The notes under the pieces: model-generated | Databases searched by the model: none | What the model saw: the letters and a program-made list of their open reading frames with translations, nothing else | What the model was told of the DNA's origin: nothing | In this document: positions 1 to 5,292 of the stretch, piece after piece | Numbering within the stretch: the first letter of the stretch is position 1 | Layout of the letters: every line of letters starts with the position of its first letter | Made by a program: the position numbers and the translations under genes | Assembly: GCA_002746425.1 (NCBI GenBank) | Contig: NVXB01000008.1 | Coordinates: 50,985 to 56,516, forward strand | Length of the DNA: 5,532 bases | Direction of reading: 5' to 3' | From: Hyphomicrobiales bacterium | GTDB taxonomy: Bacteria; Pseudomonadota; Alphaproteobacteria; Rhizobiales; GCA-2746425

Positions 1-180
1 GCCGATATTCATTCCTTGAGCCAAAGGCTGTTCCCCACATTCATGGAAAACCTAAGCTCAGAGCAGCGCAAGGAGCTTGTCGATATGATCAAGCTTGTGG
101 TTTCCGCCGATGGCGAGGCAAGCCTGTCGCAAATACAGGCGATTGATGATCTTGAGAGCCGTTTTATGCAGGCGCGATAG
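1..180 (+). CDS. TerB-like protein, C-terminal fragment (5' end outside window)
   Basis: An open frame enters from the left edge in frame 1 and ends at TAG 178-180, giving the last 59 residues of a protein. The tail contains LSSEQRKELVDMIKLVVSADGE followed closely by an acidic/amphipathic helix ending in ESRFMQAR. A helix, then an 'ADGE' turn, then a further helix is the pattern of the second half of the all-helical TerB / DjlA N-terminal fold (tellurite-resistance TerB family), whose acidic 'DG' turns are typical. The molecular role of stand-alone TerB proteins is not settled, so the family name says little about function. The gene converges on the GST gene, with 14 nt between the stop codons and no clear terminator. 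The family call rests on a short fragment, so it is tentative; that it is coding is much firmer. Confidence 0.6.
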   Translation, partial: ADIHSLSQRLFPTFMENLSSEQRKELVDMIKLVVSADGEASLSQIQAIDDLESRFMQAR

Positions 181-194
181 CCTCTGCTAATCCA

Positions 195-857
195 TTAAGC
201 GCCAAAGATTATCGGCGCATCGCCCACAACCCATTTGGCATATTTGGGCATGATGTGGGCAAATTTTTCTGAACTGAGAAAATCATCCAAGGTGCTGCGC
301 AGTGCCGGCCAGTTCTGGCTGTCAAACCACTCCCGGTCGACATTGGAGAATTGGCGCACAAACGGCAAAATGGCGATATCTGCGAGCGAGCACTTTTTGC
401 CAAACAGCACGCCGTTGTTTTGTCCCAGTCGCTCATCAAGCTGTATCAGAAACTGGGATGCAATGGCGCGCTGCTCCTGCGGATCAACATCACCATATCG
501 ATTGGCGTATTTATAACGGTCGAGCGCAGATTTAAACGGCCCATCACTTTGCGCGATCAGCGCCAGCATATCCTCGCGCGTTGCACCATCGGGGCTGAGC
601 AAGCCTTCCGGGTCGTGCTGGTCCAGAGCATACAGCAAAATGTCGAGGCTTTCATCGATCACCGTGCCATCGGGCAGCACCAAGACAGGCACGGTCCCTT
701 TGGCTGATGCGGCTAAAAACTCCGGCGCCTTATCCCGCAACAAAATCTCGCGCAGCTCCACCTGCAACCCACTGGAGGCGATGCCCAGCCTCGCCCGCAT
801 TGCATAGGGGCAGCGGCAAAAGGAATAGAGGATGGGGAGAGGTGAGCTATCATTCAT
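195..857 (-). CDS. Glutathione S-transferase family protein
   Basis: A 220-residue cytosolic protein, the usual size for a soluble GST. Residues 8-80 form the thioredoxin-like glutathione-binding domain. It opens with YSFCRCPYAMRARL, where Cys16 in CPYA sits where Cys-type (omega/beta-like, glutaredoxin-like) GSTs have the active residue. It then has KGTVPVL with the cis-proline Pro57, and DES at 68-70, where Glu69-Ser70 bind the gamma-glutamyl part of glutathione. Residues 92-205 are the helical C-terminal domain, with the conserved N-capping box SLADIAILPF (Ser157, Asp160). A Cys rather than Ser/Tyr active site suggests thiol transfer or deglutathionylation more than conjugation, but the substrate cannot be read from the sequence. 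The ATG at 855-857 is the only good start; the preceding bases hold no strong Shine-Dalgarno sequence. It lies downstream of the secreted-protein gene on the same strand, but a promoter-like sequence lies between them. Confidence 0.93.
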   Translation of the reverse strand: MNDSSPLPILYSFCRCPYAMRARLGIASSGLQVELREILLRDKAPEFLAASAKGTVPVLVLPDGTVIDESLDILLYALDQHDPEGLLSPDGATREDMLALIAQSDGPFKSALDRYKYANRYGDVDPQEQRAIASQFLIQLDERLGQNNGVLFGKKCSLADIAILPFVRQFSNVDREWFDSQNWPALRSTLDDFLSSEKFAHIMPKYAKWVVGDAPIIFGA

Positions 858-924
858 GGCGCAATTGCATCCAATATTTCTTATCAGGCTGATTCATCAA
901 ACAACTCTAACGCATTGTTGTTGA

Positions 925-954
925 ATTATTTTATCGTTAAAAATAACATGTCAA
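925..954 (-). promoter_or_regulatory. Putative sigma-70-type promoter for the GST gene
   Basis: Read on the minus strand, a perfect -35 hexamer TTGACA (949-954) is followed after 18 nt by AATAAT (925-930), five of six matches to the -10 consensus. An overlapping alternative, TAAAAT, lies at 15-nt spacing. Transcription would start near 918, leaving a leader of about 60 nt before the GST start at 857. Directly upstream of the -35 is the AT-only palindrome ATTTATGATAAAT (956-968), which could be an operator half-site pair or just base composition. Seen by eye only; alphaproteobacterial promoters often deviate from this consensus. Confidence 0.45.
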
Positions 955-967
955 AATTTATGATAAA

Positions 968-1339
968 TCATGGTTTGACGTTGATGATAACTGAATCCTT
1001 ATAGATTTCGAACTTATCAAAACCTGGCTTGGTGGCCGTAAATTTCACGCCTCGTGCCGGAACCCTCTTCTTGCAGCTCTTGCTCTGCACGGTCCCCGCG
1101 CCACCATCGGAGAATTTGCCAAGGCGTATTTTGGGAAGGTGCAGGCTTTTGAAACTAGGTGCCTTTGTCCCACTGCATTTACCGCGCACGCCTTTCACCA
1201 CGATTGACTGGCCCACGCGCAGATTGACCTTTTTGTGATATTTAAAATCACTCGCAAAAGCAGTTGCTGAATAACCCGCAATGCCGATGAGCAACGCGCC
1301 CAGAGTGAAGAGGCCTTTTGTGGCGATTTTGTGCTTCAT
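968..1339 (-). CDS. Small, highly basic secreted protein of unknown function
   Basis: A 123-residue protein. The start is ATG 1337-1339: on the minus strand AGGA (complement of 1347-1350) precedes it by 7 nt, and the protein then opens with a textbook signal peptide, a basic start (MKHKIATK), a hydrophobic core GLFTLGALLIGIAG, and a probable cleavage site after AFA at residue 29. The frame stays open back to 1483, but the extra 48 residues would add a second hydrophobic segment and bury the signal peptide. The mature part is about 94 residues, with 22 Lys/Arg against 5 Asp/Glu, and contains two cysteines (55 and 89) that could form one disulphide in the periplasm. Segments such as KVNLRVGQSIVVKG, VPARGVKFTA and SVIINVKP alternate like beta-strands and suggest a small beta-sandwich. 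I do not recognise a characterised family. Its charge would suit binding to an anionic partner (nucleic acid, LPS, acidic glycan), but that is inference. Confidence 0.75.
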   Translation of the reverse strand: MKHKIATKGLFTLGALLIGIAGYSATAFASDFKYHKKVNLRVGQSIVVKGVRGKCSGTKAPSFKSLHLPKIRLGKFSDGGAGTVQSKSCKKRVPARGVKFTATKPGFDKFEIYKDSVIINVKP

Positions 1340-1364
1340 ATCAATGTCCTGAATCATCATGAGG

Positions 1365-1393
1365 ATTGTGCTGATTTTACCCATTTTGCTCAA
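1365..1393 (-). promoter_or_regulatory. Weak promoter candidate for the secreted-protein gene
   Basis: On the minus strand TTGAGC (1388-1393) and CACAAT (1365-1370) are separated by 17 nt; each matches four of six consensus positions. This would start transcription about 20 nt before the ATG at 1339, just upstream of the AGGA ribosome binding site. The match is weak, but the position and spacing fit. Confidence 0.25.
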
Positions 1394-1610
1394 CCACGTC
1401 GATAGCTGAATGAGTGCCAAAACGATACACAAGACACACGCGGCAAATTGAGCCAGATGCCTGGCCACTAAGATAGACACCATGGCATGTCTGGCAGCAT
1501 GCAGAATACAACAGCATCAACCCCGCGCACGACTAATGCTGCCACCAGCCACCGCCCTTCAATGCCACCTCTAATCATCATGCTCTCGCGCCTGTCATCC
1601 CCCTCCCAAC

Positions 1611-1733
1611 CGTCATCCTCGGACTTGATCCGGGGACCCATGAAACATCAATTGCGAGCGCTTAGTGACAGAATGAAGCGCCTGTCTTTGAGTTCAGCGC
1701 CAATGGATCCCCGGATCAGGTCCGAGGATGACG
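1611..1733. repeat. Imperfect palindromic repeat element, alphaproteobacterial type
   Basis: The left arm 1611-1641 begins CGTCATCCTCGGACTTGATC and the right arm 1703-1733 is its reverse complement at 29 of 31 positions; one of the two mismatches would still be a G-U pair in RNA. The arms flank a 61-bp centre. The outer flanks are themselves rich in CCCTCCC (left) and GAGGGTGGG (right), so the mobile or conserved unit may be somewhat longer, roughly 1594-1745. Repeats with this 'GTCATCCTCGGACTTGATCC' arm are familiar to me from intergenic DNA of many alphaproteobacteria, where they are non-autonomous and of unknown function. Transcribed, it would make a long hairpin. It encodes no protein that I would support. 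Confidence 0.8.
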
Positions 1734-1977
1734 GAAGAGGGTGGGACGACTGTCGGAGTGGAATACGACGACGAGACCACCACACAGGAACAACTTCGCC
1801 TGTTCAGAGTAATACGATTTTGACGACAAATAGCATTGAAGCAGGCGGCAGCAATGACGACGACCATTAAAATTATATGGTCAGGAAATACGCCGCATCT
1901 TTAACCCTGACAACATTGTGCAAGTGCAACCAGCAGCTTATGGTTGTTGTAACAGGCTATCAATTGTGGAAATGAAT

Positions 1978-3744
1978 ATGGTTGAGGTTAAAAGTCAGAA
2001 AAGCTTGCTGGAATGGCTCGAGAACCAGCCAGAGCGAGTATCAATTGCCATTGCAGCGCGGGTAGCCTTGCGTGTGCTGCCGCTGTTGAACGAAAGAGCG
2101 GGATTGCTTCAAAATTTGTCGATCAACGAAAGAATTGCGGCCGGTTTTCTTGTAGTTTTTCGAGCTGTGACCTTGCCATGGGTTGCCGTCAAGGTGCCAA
2201 CTTACGGTATTAAGCAATACCAGTTTACCTCAGCTTCATACGCCTCCTCCTCCGCTGCCTATGCCGCCGACACCGCTCTTGCCTCCGCCGACGCAGCTTT
2301 TGCTTACGTCTACGCCTCAGCTGCCTCAGCTGCCTCAGCTGCCTACGCCAGCGCCGACGCCGCCTACGCCGACGCAGCCTACGCCTATGCCGATACCGCC
2401 TACGACGACGCTATATGGCAAAGTATCGCAATAGACCGTTCGCAATTTGAACAAGCTACACGTGAAAACAAGAGTGGGAAAGTAACTGAGCTTCTCCGGC
2501 TTCCACTATGGGAGAGCCGAGTACCTAAAGTTATTGCACGAAATTATCCTGCCCTTTTTAACGCACTGTGCGAGCTAAACCCTGATTGGAGTGTGTGGCG
2601 GGAGTGGTATGATAACCGCCTCGCAGGCCGCGTTCTTAGTGATGCAGAAGAGCTTTGCTATGTTCAGTTTGAGGAGGAAGAATGGGAAAGAGGCTCTGCC
2701 TACATCAACAGTGAGATCAAGCGTCGTTTAGCGGGAGTTCGGTCAAGCCAGAAATTCAAGGATGAACAATCAAATTCTAACACAGTTTTGAACGAAGAAT
2801 TTTTCGCTCAACGCCCCGCATCTCATTCGTTTTTGCTTAAAAATAACAAGATTATTGCGGTGCCGCTTGAGGCAACAAGTGTTGACCTTATGCGGGACGA
2901 TATTTGGCAAGAAGTATTGCGAAAGGCAAAAAGCCTTCGCGAGCGTTTAGGCCGTACCCAAGCCCCAGGGCATATAACTGATACTTTTGACCGCTTGATA
3001 CAAAGTCTGGGTGAAAAAGCGCAAGATGTGAAGCCTGGTCAACTCCTGATGCATAGCCGGTCTATTGATGCGATTGTGGCTGCTTATTCCACAAAGAGTG
3101 CGCTTGAAGAGTTTGGCGAAGATGCTCATGCTGGATTGGTTGATTTTTCATCTAGCATTGATGATTTAAAGGCGACATATCCTGAAATCGCCAAGTTGGA
3201 AGCCGCTCGTTTAGCGCAGAGCCTTTCTGATGCAGATGTAGAAACTGTCATATCTGGTACTCAGGAAATAATTGAGATTGCCGGTAAGTCGGAAATTGTA
3301 GATCAGACAGCACTTGACGCATTGGAGAGTGCGGCGCCTGAAATTACAGAAACGAATGAGATAGCTAAATCATCAACGAATGAGCTCGTGCAGATCAAGG
3401 CCATTGAAGAGCGCAATAAGCTTGTTTCTCAACAACTGTTATCGGTTGCCAATTTTTTGAGGGCAACGATCAAGGTCGCTGCACAAGAAGGGGCTTTATT
3501 TGCAAAAGACGCCGCAAAGCGTTCCCGCGTTGGTGCATTGGATGGAGTTGAAGATGGCAGTAAAATTGCGGTAAAATTAGCCTTGTTTGCATTGGTTGCC
3601 AAACTATCCCTACCTCTGGCTGTCTTGTCTATTCCTCTGTGGGGTTTGAAGGCATTGGCCCAAAAAGTGGAGGAGATCGTCAAGTCCAACGATGCCCATG
3701 ATGATAAGACCGAAACCGATGATGATGATACTCTGTCGATATGA
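1978..3744 (+). CDS. 588-residue protein of unknown function: Ala/Tyr/Asp repeat, Trp motif, C-terminal membrane-like segment
   Basis: I do not recognise a characterised family. Start: ATG 1978 has GGAA 6 nt upstream; ATG 1972 and GTG 1918 are in frame but have poorer start contexts. From Met1978: residues 8-35 hold an amphipathic segment (LLEWLENQPERVSIAIAARV); 52-73 a hydrophobic stretch (AAGFLVVFRAVTLPWVAVKV) that may enter or bind a membrane; 86-145 a 60-residue low-complexity block with 30 Ala and 9 Tyr; 204-217 the motif WSVWREWYDNRLAG, then EEEWERG and INSEIKRRL near 233-251. Residues 275-300 and 352-379 (LLMHSRSIDAIVAAY) look like a second globular, mostly helical module. Residues 529-560 are strongly hydrophobic, and the last 14 residues are Asp-rich. 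The Trp-motif module recalls uncharacterised alphaproteobacterial proteins I have seen with Ala-rich repeats and a W-x-x-W-x-x-WY motif; that is from memory. Base composition is much more AT-rich than the neighbours outside the repeat. The stop overlaps the yjbQ start by 4 bp, so the two are probably co-translated. Confidence 0.85.
   Translation: MVEVKSQKSLLEWLENQPERVSIAIAARVALRVLPLLNERAGLLQNLSINERIAAGFLVVFRAVTLPWVAVKVPTYGIKQYQFTSASYASSSAAYAADTALASADAAFAYVYASAASAASAAYASADAAYADAAYAYADTAYDDAIWQSIAIDRSQFEQATRENKSGKVTELLRLPLWESRVPKVIARNYPALFNALCELNPDWSVWREWYDNRLAGRVLSDAEELCYVQFEEEEWERGSAYINSEIKRRLAGVRSSQKFKDEQSNSNTVLNEEFFAQRPASHSFLLKNNKIIAVPLEATSVDLMRDDIWQEVLRKAKSLRERLGRTQAPGHITDTFDRLIQSLGEKAQDVKPGQLLMHSRSIDAIVAAYSTKSALEEFGEDAHAGLVDFSSSIDDLKATYPEIAKLEAARLAQSLSDADVETVISGTQEIIEIAGKSEIVDQTALDALESAAPEITETNEIAKSSTNELVQIKAIEERNKLVSQQLLSVANFLRATIKVAAQEGALFAKDAAKRSRVGALDGVEDGSKIAVKLALFALVAKLSLPLAVLSIPLWGLKALAQKVEEIVKSNDAHDDKTETDDDDTLSI
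2233..2412 (+). repeat. In-gene low-complexity repeat encoding an Ala/Tyr/Asp helix
   Basis: This part of the large gene encodes 60 residues of which half are Ala, with Ser, Asp and Tyr making up most of the rest. At DNA level it contains three perfect tandem copies of the 9-mer TCAGCTGCC (2317-2343, encoding Ser-Ala-Ala three times) and three copies of GCCTACGCC (2341-2349, 2362-2370, 2377-2385). Tyrosines recur seven residues apart (88/95; 123/130/137; 135/142 counting from Met1978), which would line one face of a helix. One 60-base line here is about 73% G+C, against about 40% in the rest of the gene. The pattern indicates growth by slippage or unequal exchange in multiples of three bases, keeping frame. 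Confidence 0.8.
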
Positions 3745-4169
3745 TGAACCAAACCACCCTCAACATCCGCACCCATGGCGCTGGCCTTACTGAGGTCACA
3801 GATCTCATCGAAGCCTTTGTTTATGACAGTGGTATCACCACAGGCCTTGCGACTATTTTCTGCCAACATACATCCTGCTCGCTGTTGATCCAAGAAAACG
3901 CAGACCCGGATGTATGCCATGATTTACAGGCGTTTTTTCGGCGGTTGGTGCCCGATGGCAATGATCCTTCCATGCAATGGCTCATCCATACGCTGGAGGG
4001 GCCGGATGATATGCCCGCGCACATCAAAGCGGCGCTGACGCAGACCAGCCTGTCGGTGCCGATTACCAATGGGCGCTTGGCTTTGGGCACGTGGCAGGGC
4101 ATTTATGTGTTTGAACACAGAACGCAGCCGCATCAACGCGCGCTGGTGGTGCATTTAAGCGGGGAATGA
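3741..4169 (+). CDS. yjbQ: YjbQ family protein (UPF0047, secondary thiamine-phosphate synthase type)
   Basis: A 142-residue cytosolic protein, the normal length of the family. It shows the family signatures in order: QHTSCSLLIQENADPDV (42-58, with His43 and the acidic Asn-Ala-Asp-Pro stretch), IHTLEGPDDMPAHIK (81-95, with His82, Glu85 and His93), and GRLALGTWQGIYVFEHR (110-126). The conserved His and acidic residues cluster as a presumed active or metal site. YjbQ of E. coli was reported to have weak thiamine-phosphate synthase activity; the true physiological role of the family is unsettled. The ATG at 3741 overlaps the preceding stop as ATGA and has no Shine-Dalgarno sequence of its own, so translation is probably coupled to the upstream gene; ATG 3744, the next codon, is an equally possible start. 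yciA follows after 1 nt. Confidence 0.95.
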   Translation: MMNQTTLNIRTHGAGLTEVTDLIEAFVYDSGITTGLATIFCQHTSCSLLIQENADPDVCHDLQAFFRRLVPDGNDPSMQWLIHTLEGPDDMPAHIKAALTQTSLSVPITNGRLALGTWQGIYVFEHRTQPHQRALVVHLSGE

Positions 4170-4170
4170 C

Positions 4171-4566
4171 ATGGGTACCAAAGATCTTGAAGGTGAGCCA
4201 ACCGGAACCCTGACAATCCGCACCATTGCCATGCCCGCAGATACCAACGCCAATGGCGATATTTTTGGCGGCTGGGTGATGTCACGGATGGATCAGGCGG
4301 GCGGCATTGCCGGGGTCGAGCGTGCGCAGGGCAGGGTGGTAACCGTTGCCGTGGAAGCTATGACATTTATCAAGCCGGTAAAAGTGGGCGACGTGTTGTG
4401 CGTCTATTGCGATATCGAGCGCGTCGGCCGCACATCTATGAAAATACATGTGCAAGCCTTCGCTAAACGCTTTTTAACCGGTGAGCGCGACATGGTGACC
4501 GATGCCATTTTTACCTTTGTGGCCATCGATGATAACGGTCAGCCGCGCCCGGTTCCTGCATTATAG
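4171..4566 (+). CDS. yciA: Acyl-CoA thioesterase YciA, hotdog fold
   Basis: A 131-residue protein that hydrolyses acyl-CoA thioesters to free acid and CoA in the cytosol. It is recognised by MPADTNANGDIFGGWVMSRM starting at residue 21, followed by Asp41, the position of the catalytic Asp in the YciA group (Asp44 in Haemophilus HI0827), and by GRVVTVAVEAMTFIKPVKVGD (54-74), which forms the strand and CoA-binding part of the hotdog fold. Length is that of a single hotdog domain; the family assembles as dimers or trimers of dimers. YciA enzymes have broad substrate range and are thought to recycle CoA and balance acyl-CoA pools. GGGGA five nt before the ATG is a good ribosome binding site. The start is 1 nt after the yjbQ stop, so the two genes are almost certainly co-transcribed. 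It converges on the lipoprotein gene. Confidence 0.97.
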   Translation: MGTKDLEGEPTGTLTIRTIAMPADTNANGDIFGGWVMSRMDQAGGIAGVERAQGRVVTVAVEAMTFIKPVKVGDVLCVYCDIERVGRTSMKIHVQAFAKRFLTGERDMVTDAIFTFVAIDDNGQPRPVPAL

Positions 4567-4583
4567 GTTCTCTTGAACCCTAT
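4563..4583. terminator. Small symmetric hairpin between convergent genes
   Basis: ATAGGTTC (4563-4570) and GAACCCTAT (4575-4583) pair over 8 bp with a single bulged C and a TCTT loop. The element contains the yciA stop (TAG 4564-4566) and, on the other strand, the lipoprotein stop (4580-4582). Its location suits a bidirectional terminator, but neither side has a real T-tract (only TTT on the plus strand), so intrinsic termination would be weak. Confidence 0.35.
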
Positions 4584-5137
4584 TTGCCAATCAGCGCTCT
4601 TCGTGTTTCCGCTGCAAAAACGGCGGCCAAAGGTGGCAGACCATTTGGTTTCACAACAGCCGTGCGAACGGCTGAGAACAGCAGGCCCACAGGAATGCCG
4701 TTGACGCTAGATTTATTGATGCCAGATTTTGGCGCGGCCTGAATATCGGCGCTTGCCATAATAGTTGCACCATCGCGGCTGGTAACAATTGCCTTGCCGC
4801 GCATGCGCCCGCCATACAGGCCAAGGCCGGTGGTGGCCGTGCTGGCAATATCCACATAGGTGATTGTTACTTTAAGCGGATAGGCACCGGAATCCGATGG
4901 CTTGAGGCGGTCTTTCAATTGAGCTTCCAGCGCGGCTTTAACGGCGGGTGCAACCTCGGCCATGCGCTTGGTGTCGCTTTCCATGCGCCCTTGCGCGCCA
5001 CTGGTTGTGACTGTGATGGAGGAGAATTTGATAGAGCCAGCAAGGCTCTCTTCAATCGCGCCAATATAGCTGCCGCCACAAGCGGATAAAGACAAGGAAA
5101 TGAAAAATAAAACAGCAAGGCGAGCAGCTAACTGCAT
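4580..5137 (-). CDS. Putative outer-membrane lipoprotein of unknown function
   Basis: Starting at ATG 5135-5137 the protein has 185 residues. It begins with a compact lipoprotein signal: MQLAAR, a hydrophobic core LAVLFFISLSL, and the lipobox LSAC with Cys20 as the lipidated residue. Gly-Gly, not Asp, follows the Cys, which favours the outer membrane. The body has a segment that alternates like a beta-strand (YPLKVTITYVDI), then GLGLYGGRMRGKAIVTSRDGATIMASADI, a pattern seen in small uncharacterised envelope lipoproteins of the DUF4410/DUF3313 kind; I cannot assign a specific family. The frame is open to an earlier ATG at 5194, adding 19 residues with a six-residue duplication (SGLAVK/SGLATK). 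I prefer 5137 because a 26-residue stretch before the hydrophobic core is unusually long for a lipoprotein signal, but neither start has a clear Shine-Dalgarno sequence. The SIMPL gene lies upstream on the same strand, so the two may share a transcript. Confidence 0.8.
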   Translation of the reverse strand: MQLAARLAVLFFISLSLSACGGSYIGAIEESLAGSIKFSSITVTTSGAQGRMESDTKRMAEVAPAVKAALEAQLKDRLKPSDSGAYPLKVTITYVDIASTATTGLGLYGGRMRGKAIVTSRDGATIMASADIQAAPKSGINKSSVNGIPVGLLFSAVRTAVVKPNGLPPLAAVFAAETRRALIGK

Positions 5138-5180
5138 GCCCGCTTTTGTAGCTAGCCCGCTTTTTACAGCGAGCCCACTT
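5138..5180 (-). repeat. 18-bp direct repeat just upstream of the preferred lipoprotein start
   Basis: On the minus strand AGTGGGCTCGCTGTAAAA is followed directly by AGCGGGCTAGCTACAAAA and a third partial copy AGCGGGC that runs into the ATG at 5137. The two full copies differ at a few positions. If translated from the ATG at 5194 they encode SGLAVK and SGLATK. They may therefore be either leader sequence or an N-terminal extension. Confidence 0.55.
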
Positions 5181-5187
5181 GGGGAGA

Positions 5188-5272
5188 AAAACATAAATCA
5201 ACCAACTTTTTGAAAACTAAATTTTGCGAAAACAAACTCGCGACGCTCTCTTAGTTGATGGATTTATGTTTT
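5188..5272. repeat. Inverted repeat with 19-bp arms between the SIMPL and lipoprotein genes
   Basis: The left arm 5188-5206 (AAAACATAAATCAACCAAC) and right arm 5254-5272 (GTTGATGGATTTATGTTTT) are complementary at 17 of 19 positions, separated by 47 nt. The left arm covers the alternative lipoprotein start codon (5192-5194). The right arm carries a plus-strand ATG in the mirrored position, followed by only seven codons before a stop. The elements could form a long-range hairpin in the leader of the lipoprotein mRNA or be two facing protein-binding sites. Confidence 0.5.
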
Positions 5273-5292
5273 GCAACATACAGTGGTGATGA

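Larger units (their letters stand above)
1340..1977. other. Long intergenic region between divergent genes
   Basis: About 640 bp separate the small secreted-protein gene (leftward) from the 588-residue protein gene (rightward). The left end holds the ribosome binding site and weak promoter of the leftward gene. The centre holds the palindromic repeat described separately (1611-1733). The frame open on the plus strand from 1487 to 1870 reads through the palindrome and gives a Ser/Arg/Thr/Asp-rich product with no recognisable fold, so I treat it as non-coding. The right end (1865-1977) is AT-rich and should carry the promoter of the large gene. I found no pair of hexamers there good enough to call, only an AT-rich AAAATTATATGG at 1869-1880 without a matching -35. 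Confidence 0.6.

Noticed and set aside
171..203. GGCGC/GCGCC arms between the TerB-like and GST genes as a terminator
   Set aside because: Five-base arms with a 23-nt loop and no T-tract are expected by chance.
1340..1483. N-terminal extension of the small secreted protein
   Set aside because: It would put a second hydrophobic stretch before a complete signal peptide that already has its own AGGA site and ATG.
1487..1870. A 127-codon open frame on the plus strand
   Set aside because: It runs straight through the palindromic repeat, and the product is Ser/Thr/Arg/Asp-rich without a fold, signal or family pattern. The frame is open by composition.
1918..1977. GTG at 1918 as start of the large protein
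   Set aside because: No ribosome binding site precedes it, and the added 20 residues (with CC and no pattern) do not continue the helical N-terminus; ATG 1978 has GGAA at good spacing.
2317..2385. Short repeats as a CRISPR-like array
   Set aside because: Units are 9 bp, in frame inside a gene, with no spacers of regular size and no cas genes.
2183..2434. Pro/Leu/Thr-rich plus-strand frame across the repeat
   Set aside because: It is the shifted reading of the Ala/Tyr repeat (GCC read as CCG/CCT), not a separate gene.
3429..3920. Minus-strand 163-codon frame
   Set aside because: It lies antisense across the end of the large gene and the start of yjbQ, both better supported, and shows no family pattern.
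1978..4566. Defence or toxin-antitoxin system made of the large gene and its neighbours
   Set aside because: The partners are yjbQ and yciA, ordinary metabolic genes, and the large protein shows no nuclease, NTPase or toxin motif.
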